Positions 23,338 through 33,400 of a DNA stretch of 64,000 nucleotides are shown here, piece after piece. This DNA is from a virus, in the IMG/VR virus record IMGVR_UViG_3300010158_000027, positions 1 to 64,000 of that record. One strand, written 5' to 3'. The number at the start of each line of letters is the position of its first letter. Positions within the stretch are counted from its first letter, which is position 1. The notes beneath the pieces are model-generated. The model saw nothing but the letters and a program-made list of their open reading frames with translations. It made no database searches and was not told the origin of the DNA. Made by a program: the position numbers and the translations under genes.

Positions 23338-26052
23338 ATGGAAGATAAACTATTAAATGAAATTAATAGATTTCGAGAAATTACTAAATTACCTTTATTG
23401 ACTGAACAAATGGGTTGGTTAGATGATTTAATACGTGCAGGTACAAAAAGATTTACTAGTTTAGATGATGTCATTAAAAGATTAGGATACCAAAATGAAA
23501 AATTAACCGATAATGAGATTGATGATTTAGTGGACGAATTAAAGGCGTCAGGATTAGAACCTATTAGGGCAGAAAACGTCAGAAATGTTTTAAAAAATGA
23601 CGCAAACGTTAGAAAGGCATTAACCACACCTAGTGATGATTTTGTAACTGCGTTAAAAAATGCATCTAAGACAAAAAACGTAAAGGGATTTGGAGTTGTG
23701 GAAAGTCTTACCTCAGCCCAAACACAACTGATAGCAAAAAATTTAGTCACTAAATTTTTAAATGATCCAACAAGTGTTCTTTCTAAATCACTTGGTAATT
23801 TAGACTACAGTATCAGTGGGGCTTTACAAAAGATTTACGATAAAGGAGAAGTCCTTAATAATGTTGATGAGATGTATGACGTTTTTGATGGGTTTATAAA
23901 TAAGATATTATCTGAAAATAAAGTAGATGATGAATTGGCTGAACAGATACTACAATCGTTTAAAACCAAATATAGATCAAATTCAAAAACTAAAGATTTA
24001 TTAGAAAAATTTAAATCTGAAGGTAGGGTTTTAAATAAACCAAAAACCACAAAAACCATAAGTAAATTTAATAAGTCAGACATATTACCTAATGAATGGT
24101 TAAATCCAAAAAAATGGAAAGGTATCGATGATGCTGGAATACCGATTAAACATGTACCACCAGTTGTGGATGATGTTGTGGATAATGTTGCAGATGAGGT
24201 AAGAATACAGGATGAGTTATTTCCACCATCAAACGGGGGTAATGGTGACGAACTCATTGAGGAAACCGCAACTGAAATTATTTCACCTAGAAATAACCCC
24301 TTCAATTTAGAAAGTAAAGGTGGATTTGCAACTGTGGAGTTGAATTTTAAATTTTTTGATGCGTTTAATCAATTAAAATATATATCCACAAAGGCGAGTC
24401 CTGAAATTCGAAAAACATTAGAAAAAATAACTAAATCCATTCGTGAGGGTCAAAAACTAACTTGGACGGTTGACGAGATGGCTACTCTACGCACATCCGG
24501 ATTGGGTCCAGACGATGTGGATTTAATTATTGAACGATTAAAATACCCTGTAAAAACTAAAATGGGGATATTGGGTGAAATCTTTTGGAAGTGGATAGAA
24601 CCGTTTGTTAGAAAGTATAGAGAATCCATGTTAAATTTTGATTACTTTAGAAATTTAGCAAATAAATATGGTGCTAAATTACCGGATAAAACCGCATCTG
24701 GATATTTTGATAATTTTTTAAAAACTTTAGAATTAAGGTTAACAAAAATGAATGTAACGACAGGGATTTCAGGAGGTGAAATTAAACAGTTAAAAGATAA
24801 ATTTTTAAGATTACGTTCAGAACTTGGAGAATCCGATCAGTATTATTCCCAACTTTGGGAAGATCTAAATACCTATATGGTAAAGAATTTAGACACTAAA
24901 AGTTTAAAATCGTGGGGAGATATTACTAAAAAATTAATGTCTGAAAATCCGAGTGGTTGGAGATTTTCTAGTTGGAAGGAGATTATTAATGATAGTACTT
25001 TCACAAAAATGGCGGATGATGCTGTTATAAAAAAAGCACCCAAAGAAAGTCAAGATATATTCCAAGATATTATGGAAACATCACTTTTAAAAAGTTCTGA
25101 AGATTTAACAAAAGGTATTTTTAATTGGATTAAAAGAAATGGGGCAAAGATTTGGACGTTTTTTATGACGGGTACTTTTAAAACACCAAAAGAGATGATG
25201 GAATACATGGTATCGAAGGGTTACGCAACAAAATCTAAGGGATTTTTAGGTATAACTATGACGGCTGGAGGGGCAAATTATATCCAAACTCAACTATATA
25301 AGTACATATATATGCCGTTGGTGTACGCTGCAGGAACAACTTTGGTGGAATCTATAGGTGAGGCCTTTTCGGGATTAGATTTGGACGGAAAACCTTTTTT
25401 TGATGGTTTATTTAGTAATTTATATAAATCACTTATCTCTAAAGATATTATCGGTTATTTTATGAATAGCGATTCTTTTAAGTCCCAATACCCTGATTGG
25501 TATAAATTTATAGAACCCTTATATGACGTTGCTTTTAGTTCCATGAGTAACAAAATCGTAAAAAGAGTTGTTGAGTCTCAATTTATTGTTGATCAGTTAA
25601 CACCACAAGAGGTGGCTCATAGGGATTTGGACGAACTAGTTACCACAACTAACACAAAATTAGCAGCCAATCAAACAATTAAAGATGAGTTTGAATCTTG
25701 GAAGCAATTCATTAATGGATACATGGTGGAACGTGGTTTAATACAATACGAAACCGCAACAAATGTGACAAAAAATATGTATATAAAATTGGGTGTGGAT
25801 CCAGAAATAACTAAAAGAGGACATGAGGCGATTGACAACGTTTATAAACAAGTCGGAATACTTGATAAGTTAAAATCAACTAAGGATAGTGCGATTGAAA
25901 TTAAATCCGAATTGGAGAAAGCTCCGATTGTAAGTTACATGGTTAAATCAAATGGTGGTGATTTTAAAGTGGTAAATAGTGGAGGTGAAGGTGGATTTGT
26001 ATATGAGGATAAGGATGGTAACCAACACCCATTAAATGAATTAAAATTTTAA
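23338..26052 (+). CDS. Very large tagged helical protein
   Basis: 904 residues. The tag MEDKLLNEINRFREITKLPL then LTEQMG has an L-T-E-Q site at 21-24, preceded by TATTTATA (23318-23325). The rest is mostly alpha-helical and charged, with a hydrophobic stretch near 635-675 (GITMTAGGANYIQTQLYKYI, then MPLVYAAGTTLV). No enzymatic motif found. Size, helicity, tag and position next to the 680-residue protein suggest an ejected internal protein; a tape-measure role is less likely because those are not tagged. Confidence 0.75.
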   Translation: MEDKLLNEINRFREITKLPLLTEQMGWLDDLIRAGTKRFTSLDDVIKRLGYQNEKLTDNEIDDLVDELKASGLEPIRAENVRNVLKNDANVRKALTTPSDDFVTALKNASKTKNVKGFGVVESLTSAQTQLIAKNLVTKFLNDPTSVLSKSLGNLDYSISGALQKIYDKGEVLNNVDEMYDVFDGFINKILSENKVDDELAEQILQSFKTKYRSNSKTKDLLEKFKSEGRVLNKPKTTKTISKFNKSDILPNEWLNPKKWKGIDDAGIPIKHVPPVVDDVVDNVADEVRIQDELFPPSNGGNGDELIEETATEIISPRNNPFNLESKGGFATVELNFKFFDAFNQLKYISTKASPEIRKTLEKITKSIREGQKLTWTVDEMATLRTSGLGPDDVDLIIERLKYPVKTKMGILGEIFWKWIEPFVRKYRESMLNFDYFRNLANKYGAKLPDKTASGYFDNFLKTLELRLTKMNVTTGISGGEIKQLKDKFLRLRSELGESDQYYSQLWEDLNTYMVKNLDTKSLKSWGDITKKLMSENPSGWRFSSWKEIINDSTFTKMADDAVIKKAPKESQDIFQDIMETSLLKSSEDLTKGIFNWIKRNGAKIWTFFMTGTFKTPKEMMEYMVSKGYATKSKGFLGITMTAGGANYIQTQLYKYIYMPLVYAAGTTLVESIGEAFSGLDLDGKPFFDGLFSNLYKSLISKDIIGYFMNSDSFKSQYPDWYKFIEPLYDVAFSSMSNKIVKRVVESQFIVDQLTPQEVAHRDLDELVTTTNTKLAANQTIKDEFESWKQFINGYMVERGLIQYETATNVTKNMYIKLGVDPEITKRGHEAIDNVYKQVGILDKLKSTKDSAIEIKSELEKAPIVSYMVKSNGGDFKVVNSGGEGGFVYEDKDGNQHPLNELKF

Positions 26053-26063
26053 TATAATAAATT

Positions 26064-26924
26064 ATGAGTAAAAGATTTGACGAAGATAACTTTAAACATT
26101 GGAAAGACACGTTTAAGTTCCAATCTTACAATGAAGAAACTGGGGAATACAAAGACGTTAAAATAAAAATGGAAGACATTATGGATCGTATTGATCATTA
26201 CAGAAAAAAATACGATGAGGATGACTCCTTTGTTCGTGCGGTTGTGGATACTCATGATGATGTTGTTAAAATTATGTTCACCAAAGATTTGGCACACTTA
26301 ACTGAGTCAACTAAATTGGTTGGTTTAGTGAATGTATTGAAAATGGTTAGAGAGTCTCGTGGTGAAATGGAAATATGGTCTGTTGCTCGACCGGCTGACG
26401 GTAACTGGTTTTTAGTAAAGGGTTCTTTTAATAAAGGAGAAATGTCTAATCTGGATCTTCACAAAAAAGAAAGAAAAGGTAAAGAAGTAGAAAGAAACGA
26501 AAAACCTGAAGAGGGATTAAAAAAAAAAGAGGAAACAGCAATACAAAGACTAAAAACTGATGAGGTTTCAGGGTTAGAATACTTACCCGTTAGAATTAAA
26601 CAAAAGATTAGAGAAAAGATGTCACAAGGATGGACAACGGAACTTCCCTTTTCCTTTTTTAATGAATTCTACACTGAAAGTGATATTAATTCCGTATTTA
26701 ATGATAAAATTAAAATATATAAACTTAAATCAACACAGGAGTTTTTTGAATCTTTAAAAGAAAATTCACCAAAGGTTAATTTAAAAAGAGGGTTTTGCCG
26801 ATCAATATATTTGGCAAAATCAGATTCGGATATTGATGAGGATTCAAGAAAAGTTGTCGATCATATTTTAGATAAATGTGATAATAGGTATAACGGTAAA
26901 CTAGGAATTTACTCAAAATTCTAA
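26064..26924 (+). CDS. Hypothetical protein
   Basis: 286 residues, 11 nt after the large tagged gene. Untagged (MSKRFDEDNFKHWKDTFKFQ). An N-terminal alpha/beta domain of about 130 residues is followed by a Lys/Glu-rich linker (KKERKGKEVERNEKPEEGLK) and a helical C-terminal domain. Function unknown. Confidence 0.7.
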   Translation: MSKRFDEDNFKHWKDTFKFQSYNEETGEYKDVKIKMEDIMDRIDHYRKKYDEDDSFVRAVVDTHDDVVKIMFTKDLAHLTESTKLVGLVNVLKMVRESRGEMEIWSVARPADGNWFLVKGSFNKGEMSNLDLHKKERKGKEVERNEKPEEGLKKKEETAIQRLKTDEVSGLEYLPVRIKQKIREKMSQGWTTELPFSFFNEFYTESDINSVFNDKIKIYKLKSTQEFFESLKENSPKVNLKRGFCRSIYLAKSDSDIDEDSRKVVDHILDKCDNRYNGKLGIYSKF

Positions 26925-26942
26925 TTTAATAAAACAACGAGA

Positions 26943-26950
26943 TATTTATA
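26943..26950 (+). promoter_or_regulatory. TATTTATA late-type promoter motif before a 16-codon ORF
   Basis: 11 nt before the ATG at 26962, the normal arrangement for tagged genes. Confidence 0.5.
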
Positions 26951-26961
26951 ATAAAAATAAC

Positions 26962-27012
26962 ATGAGACTGAATGATAGAATTTATAATAGACTTATAAAA
27001 AATAAATTCTAA
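26962..27012 (+). CDS. 16-codon tag-only ORF
   Basis: MRLNDRIYNRLIKNKF then stop. It has the basic amphipathic character of the packaging tags and the usual late-type promoter and leader, but no body follows. It may be a decayed tagged gene or a leader peptide. Confidence 0.4.
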   Translation: MRLNDRIYNRLIKNKF

Positions 27013-27116
27013 AGAGTTTGCATAGTCGTTGGCAAATTAAATAATAACGGCAGAAACATAGTGTAGTAACTTAGTTTCATAAACCTTTAAAGAAAGGGGG
27101 GTGTTCTAAAATCTAA

Positions 27117-27147
27117 GAAAGGTGTCCCATTAGGGATACCTTTTCTT
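27117..27147 (+). terminator. Terminator before the fibre block
   Basis: AAAGGTGTCCC / GGGATACCTTT stem around ATTA, then TTTTC TTTTA. It closes the tagged-gene region just upstream of the fibre operon promoter (TATTTATT at 27157-27164). Confidence 0.7.
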
Positions 27148-27167
27148 TTATACAAGTATTTATTAAT

Positions 27168-27893
27168 ATGGAATTTTTCATTAGAAAAAAAAGTACTTTA
27201 CCAATTTTAGAAGTTGATTTAGTTAAAGACGGAGGATTGGATTTTAATTACGTTAATACTAACCTAAACGGGTATACAATATATTTTTCAATGAAAAATA
27301 TTGATACTCAGGTTTATAAGGTTTTAAATGGTGTTTGTGTATTAGATCAAGCAACTAATTCAATATACTATCAGTTCACAAAAAAAAACACAGTCAACGA
27401 TGGTAGATTTATTTGTGAGTTTAGTTTCAGTGGTGATCAAGGATTAGTGAAACTACCTTTAAGGGATAATTTATATGTTAATGTTTTGGAATCCTTTAGT
27501 AATAGTGATTTTTGTTGTGTGGGTGGACAAACGCCAGCACCAACACCAATACCGCAACCTGAAAACCCAAAATTGTATTTTGGTAAATATGCTTCACCAA
27601 CTATTACGTTATCAGGAATTACCTCATTAAGTAGTATTTATAGAAATGTTGCGGTTAATAGTTATGTGGATATAGTTGTGGGTAATGGATACTCATATAT
27701 TCTAATTCCTGTTGGGTTTGCACAGCCTACTGAATTTAGAGAAAGTACCAACGGTTGTTATGGGTCGATAATTCCTATGAATAACATTGGTCAAATAGTA
27801 ATAAACGACATAAACGGATATCCAACAACCTATAATATTTATAGATCATTTTTTAGTTTCTATGGTCATATAAATTCTTGGATGTGTGTTTAA
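27168..27893 (+). CDS. Baseplate/fibre connector-like protein
   Basis: 241 residues. The N-terminal half (residues 1-115) is beta-rich with IYFSMKNIDTQVYKVLNGVC, the pattern of N-terminal domains of phage baseplate upper proteins that attach receptor-binding proteins. A Pro-rich linker (QTPAPTPIPQPENP) follows, then a beta-rich C-terminal domain. It opens the fibre gene cluster, so attachment of fibres to the baseplate is a reasonable role. The family match is weak. Confidence 0.6.
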   Translation: MEFFIRKKSTLPILEVDLVKDGGLDFNYVNTNLNGYTIYFSMKNIDTQVYKVLNGVCVLDQATNSIYYQFTKKNTVNDGRFICEFSFSGDQGLVKLPLRDNLYVNVLESFSNSDFCCVGGQTPAPTPIPQPENPKLYFGKYASPTITLSGITSLSSIYRNVAVNSYVDIVVGNGYSYILIPVGFAQPTEFRESTNGCYGSIIPMNNIGQIVINDINGYPTTYNIYRSFFSFYGHINSWMCV

Positions 27894-27906
27894 TAATAAA
27901 TAAAGT

Positions 27907-30447
27907 ATGGGAGATTTTAAATATTCGGGTGGTGTTGAGATTGTAGGGTTTATATCCCCTACCGATTCTACCGATTTATATCCAGTTATTGACCCTTTAT
28001 ATGGTATTGATGGATTTAGAAACGTTGATACTATATCCGATTTAAATAATATACCAAATCTTAGAAGACGATCAGGAATGGTTGTCGGGGTAAGTGGTGG
28101 TACAACTTATTATAAATTAAATTCAAGTCCGTGGGTTGGGGACATAACCGATTGGAGTGACTTTTTTGGTTCTTTCACTGGTAGTTCGGGAACTAGCGGT
28201 GTGAATGGGACTTCTGGCACTAGCGGAATCGATGGAACTTCTGGAGTTAATGGTACTTCTGGTACTAGCGGAATATCAGGGACTAGTGGTGTTAGCGGTA
28301 CTAGCGGTATCGATGGGACATCTGGAATGGACGGCACTTCTGGGGTTAACGGAACTTCGGGAATAGACGGAACGTCAGGTATTTCTGGAACTAGCGGAAT
28401 TGATGGTACATCAGGTACTAGCGGAATTGATGGTACATCAGGCATTAATGGAACAAGTGGAATTAATGGTACTAGTGGGTTATCAGGAACATCCGGAACA
28501 TCAGGTATCGATGGATTAAACGGTACGTCTGGAATAAATGGTACTTCAGGTACTAGTGGAACGTCAGGTATTAACGGTACATCAGGTACTAGTGGTATTA
28601 ATGGGTTAAATGGTACATCAGGAACTAGCGGAGTTAATGGATTAAATGGGACATCTGGAACCAGCGGTATTAATGGTACTAGCGGAACATCAGGGGTTAA
28701 TGGATTAAATGGGACATCTGGAACTTCGGGAATAAACGGAACATCTGGTATCAACGGAACATCTGGGACTTCAGGTTTAAATGGTACATCCGGAACTAGT
28801 GGAACATCTGGAATATCAGGTACAAGTGGAATAAATGGTACATCAGGTATTGACGGAACGTCTGGCGTTAATGGTACTTCTGGAACTAGTGGAATATCAG
28901 GAACTAGTGGAATATCAGGAACTAGTGGTGTTAGTGGAACTAGCGGAACGTCTGGGGTTAACGGTACAAGTGGAACATCAGGATTATCTGGCAGTTCAGG
29001 TACTAGTGGTGTAGATGGTACTTCTGGTGTTAGTGGGACAAGCGGAACGAGTGGAATAGATGGTACATCGGGAATAAATGGTAGTTCGGGAACTAGCGGT
29101 ATAAACGGCACATCAGGCATAGATGGATCCAGTGGGACAAGCGGTATTGGCGGAACGTCAGGTACTAGCGGATTAGATGGTTCATCGGGCACATCAGGAA
29201 TTAACGGTACTAGTGGAATCAATGGTACGTCTGGTATTGATGGTACATCAGGTATAGACGGGACTAATGGGACAAGTGGCGTTAGTGGTAGTTCAGGTAC
29301 TAGCGGTGTTGACGGATCATCGGGTACAAGTGGTGTAGATGGTACATCAGGTATTAACGGTTCTAATGGGACTAGCGGTACTTCAGGCACTAGCGGTATA
29401 AATGGAACTTCTGGAACAAGCGGAATTAATGGTACGTCCGGCATATCAGGAACAAGTGGCGTGGATGGGACATCAGGAATTAACGGCACTAGCGGAATTG
29501 ATGGTACATCTGGGATTGATGGGTCATCAGGTACCAGTGGGGTTAATGGTACAAGCGGCGTTAGTGGTAGTTCAGGTACTAGCGGTATTGATGGGACATC
29601 AGGTACTAGTGGGGTAAATGGGTCTTCCGGTACGTCAGGAATAAGCGGAACATCGGGAATTGATGGGACGTCTGGAGTAAATGGAACCAACGGAACTTCA
29701 GGTATCAACGGTACAAGTGGAATTAATGGAACATCAGGTGTGGATGGATCTTCAGGTACTAGCGGAACATCAGGTACTAGTGGTATAGATGGTACATCTG
29801 GAATTAACGGCACTAGTGGTATAGATGGTACATCAGGATTAAACGGAACTTCTGGAACTAGCGGAATAGATGGAACTTCTGGAACTAGCGGAATAGATGG
29901 AACTTCTGGAACTAGCGGAATAGATGGAACTTCTGGAACTAGCGGCACAAGTGGACTTGATGGGGTATTTACGGGAGGAACAATAAGTGCATCGACAATA
30001 TTCTTAAGTGGACTAACAGCAAATACGATTTCCGCGACTACATATTACAACCTACCAATAAAGATTAATATTGATTTTGGATTCGATGCGACGTACTCAA
30101 CAACAAGTAATACTTTCGCTCAAATACCATTAAACGTTGTTATACAAAGTGCTAGCACTTATAACGACACATACACAGGTATAAACGCAACTTTAATTTG
30201 TGATGTTAGCCAATCCGACGCTGGAATCGCTGGGGAGTTTGAATTATATGATTTAACAAATTCAACATCAATTGCGACATCAACAACATCATTTATCGAT
30301 ACGGACGATTTAAAAATGTCATCACTCTTTTCAATATTAGATTCAAATTTTGATGATTCCTTTAGAATAAGGGTAAGAAGAACGGGGGGTACCGGTTCTG
30401 ATAATGTTAGAATTAGATCAGCACAATTACTTTTAACTTTAATATAA
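27907..30447 (+). CDS. Collagen-like tail fibre protein 1
   Basis: 846 residues. Residues 1-91 form an attachment domain (NIPNLRRRSGMVVGVSGGTTYYKL). Residues 92-685 are about 197 Gly-X-Y triplets, mainly GTS, GID, GIN, GVN and GLN, with no proline. This is a collagen-like triple-helix design in which Thr/Ser/Asn replace Pro. Residues 686-846 begin TGGTISASTIFLSGLTANTI, a trimerisation-like repeat shared with the other fibres, followed by a beta-sandwich tip. Probably a trimeric, adhesive tail fibre. Ser/Thr make up much of the shaft and could carry glycans. Confidence 0.85.
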   Translation: MGDFKYSGGVEIVGFISPTDSTDLYPVIDPLYGIDGFRNVDTISDLNNIPNLRRRSGMVVGVSGGTTYYKLNSSPWVGDITDWSDFFGSFTGSSGTSGVNGTSGTSGIDGTSGVNGTSGTSGISGTSGVSGTSGIDGTSGMDGTSGVNGTSGIDGTSGISGTSGIDGTSGTSGIDGTSGINGTSGINGTSGLSGTSGTSGIDGLNGTSGINGTSGTSGTSGINGTSGTSGINGLNGTSGTSGVNGLNGTSGTSGINGTSGTSGVNGLNGTSGTSGINGTSGINGTSGTSGLNGTSGTSGTSGISGTSGINGTSGIDGTSGVNGTSGTSGISGTSGISGTSGVSGTSGTSGVNGTSGTSGLSGSSGTSGVDGTSGVSGTSGTSGIDGTSGINGSSGTSGINGTSGIDGSSGTSGIGGTSGTSGLDGSSGTSGINGTSGINGTSGIDGTSGIDGTNGTSGVSGSSGTSGVDGSSGTSGVDGTSGINGSNGTSGTSGTSGINGTSGTSGINGTSGISGTSGVDGTSGINGTSGIDGTSGIDGSSGTSGVNGTSGVSGSSGTSGIDGTSGTSGVNGSSGTSGISGTSGIDGTSGVNGTNGTSGINGTSGINGTSGVDGSSGTSGTSGTSGIDGTSGINGTSGIDGTSGLNGTSGTSGIDGTSGTSGIDGTSGTSGIDGTSGTSGTSGLDGVFTGGTISASTIFLSGLTANTISATTYYNLPIKINIDFGFDATYSTTSNTFAQIPLNVVIQSASTYNDTYTGINATLICDVSQSDAGIAGEFELYDLTNSTSIATSTTSFIDTDDLKMSSLFSILDSNFDDSFRIRVRRTGGTGSDNVRIRSAQLLLTLI
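28180..29960 (+). repeat. Coding tandem repeats (Gly-Thr-Ser-Gly)
   Basis: About 1.8 kb of 9- and 18-nt units, mostly GGTACTAGCGG/GGAACATCAGG variants. Synonymous codon changes break up exact DNA identity, which should limit repeat slippage. The opposite strand has a long shadow frame. Confidence 0.85.
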
Positions 30448-30448
30448 T

Positions 30449-33400
30449 ATGGAAATAAAAATTTACGGTGAAGATTCACCATTAAGTGGGGGAACAAGAT
30501 ATGTAACAGCCATAAGTGCCGAAACGGGGTTTTTTGATTCTTTTACCATCACCGACATTCAATCGGGATCGTCAGTTGCTAGTTTATTTATAACGGAATC
30601 GGGATCCGTTATATCGGGAGAAACTAATAATTTTACGGGAGACACGTATTGGACATCAGGAACTACAGGAACTACATCAATTAAAGCAATTAATAGTACG
30701 GGGTTAGACTCTACGGGTAATCGGTCAGTGGCTTGGGGTAATCAAACTTTAGCTCTGGGGGATGATTCTACAGCTTGGGGTTATCTTACAACTGCCGGAT
30801 GGAAAGGATTTACAGTATCATCGGTAGTTGCCGGTTTAATTACCATATCAGATAACGTAGATTATTCTACTGAATTTACAAGTGGAACCGTACTGTTAGA
30901 CAGTACTCAATACACATATAACACAGTTACATTTAGTTCTCCAAATTTTACGATTCAATTAAACGATACTACCGTTAATACTGGAACATATGTATCCGAT
31001 TTATCAAATTTAAATAGTCCGTTAGCCACAGTTACTGTAGGTAATGGTGCTCACTCCGCTGGGGACAGTACTAAATCGTTAGGTAATTACTCCCACGCAG
31101 AAGGTCAAAATACTTTAGCCTCAGGAGATTATTCACACGCAGAAGGATATTATGCAATATCATCTGGCGATTATTCTCACGCAGAAGGTTCTGGTACAAT
31201 AGCATCTGGTAGTTATTCACACGCCGAAGGTGACAATACCGTAGCTATTGGAAATAATTCTCACGCAGAAGGTACTAGTACAACAGCATCTGGAAAATCA
31301 TCACATGCTGAAGGTAATACCACAACAGCAGTTGCGGATTATTCACACGCAGAAGGTGGTAATACAACAGCATCTGGTGTCTATTCTCATGCAGAAGGTA
31401 ATAATACTACCGCATCTGGAATTAGTTCACACGCAGAAGGTGACAGTACAACGGCATCCGGTGATTATTCTCACGCAGAAGGTAATAATACTACCGCATC
31501 TGGAATTGGTTCACACGCAGAAGGTGCTAGTACAATATCTTCCGGTGATTTTTCCCACACAGAAGGATTTCAAACCAAAACCGGTGGTAACAACGGATAT
31601 TTAGCAATATCAGTATCGGCTGGGTTAGTTACTTTAGATGCGTCATATGGAGACGTATCCGCAGATTACCCTACAGGAAATTATTTATATCTTAATGATT
31701 ACGCATATAATAATAGTTACACGACAGTTGCATTAATAATCGACTCAACATCGTTTAATGGAACCGAAACTGAAATTCTATTAATAGACACTAGCATAAC
31801 AACTACAACCGCGGTTGTTGGAAACATAAACCTAAACCCTGCTAACTGGACCGGTGACCAGGTATATGGTGCACCAAATTCACACGCAGAAGGTGATAAT
31901 ACATTAGCATCTGGATATGCGTCACACGCAGAAGGTGTATCTGCAATTGCCGCTGGTGGTAATTCACATGCTGAAGGAAACTTCGCAATCGCGATTGGTG
32001 GTTATTCACACGCAGAAGGTACCAATACTAAATCAACCGGAGATGGTTCTCATGCAGAGGGTATTACCACTCAATCATCGGGTCTGTATTCACACGCAGA
32101 AGGCCAAGATACACTCACAATTGGACAATATTCTCACGCTGAAGGTAATTTAACGACGGCCGGGTGGCGAGCATTTACTGTAACATCAGTAGTGGCAGGT
32201 TTAATTACTATATCAGATAACGTAGATTATACAGCAGCATTTACTAGCGGTGAAGTACTATTAGATACTCGAGTGTATACATATAATACCATTGCATTTA
32301 CTTCCCCAGATTTCACAATTCAATTAGATGATACTACAGTTAATTCTGGAACATATGTAGCTGATTTCTCAAATTTAAATAGTCCATTAGCTAGTTATAT
32401 TGCTGGAACTGGTGCTCATTCAACAGGTAATGGTACTAAAGCATTAGGTGATTTTTCCGAAACGGGTGGTGATATTACGTTAGCGTCTGGTTATGGGTCA
32501 CATGCAGAAGGGTCTTCGACTCAAGCCACAGGAGATGCTTCCCATTCAGAAGGTGTTAATACACGAGCAGAAGGTCCACATGCACACTCCGAAGGTTATC
32601 TTACAAGAGCATCTGGTGATGCGGCACACGCAGAAGGTAAAACATCTATAGCTCATGGTTACTATTCTCACGCCGAAGGCCAACAAACAACAGCATATGG
32701 TCAATCTTCTCATGCAGAAGGCAACAGTACAACGGCATCTGGATCATATTCGCATGCTGAAGGTGCCGGTACTGAAACTAGAGGTAATGCCGCACACGCT
32801 GAAGGGTCTTCGACTATTGCAATTGGTGATTATTCACACACAGAAGGTAATACTACTCAATCAGGTTGGAGAGGGTTCGGCGTATCATCAGTAGTCGCTG
32901 GATTAATCACTATTAATGATGATATAGATTATTCAGCCGAATTCCCTGGTAGTGATGTATTATTAGATAATATAATTTATTCTTATAACTCAATTTCGTT
33001 TAGTTCTCCTAGTTTTACTATACAATTAGATGACATTACAATTAATACAGGAACGTATGTAGCTGATTTAACTAATTTAACTAGTACCGCATATCTAGCA
33101 ACCACACTTGGTGCTTATTCCCATGCAGAAGGTGAAAATACATTGGCATCTGGTCCGGCATCACACGCAGAAGGTGAAAGTACATCAGCTACTAGTGATT
33201 ATTCCCACGCAGAAGGTTTTAATACTTTAGCATCTGGTAGTTACTCTCACGCTGAAGGTGGTGGCACAACGGCATCCGGAGAGTATTCTCACGCTGAAGG
33301 TGGTGGCACAACGGCATCTGGTGGTGCATCACACGCAGAAGGTCAAGCAACTCAAGCATCTGGTCAATCATCTCACGCAGAAGGTGAAAGTACAACGGCA

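Noticed and set aside
28110-29948. Minus-strand 612-codon frame rich in PLVPEVPSIP
   Set aside because: It is the exact antisense of the Gly-Thr-Ser collagen-like repeats; the repeat codons simply leave that strand free of stops. The same holds for 40806-41342, 43580-43843 and 44090-44635.
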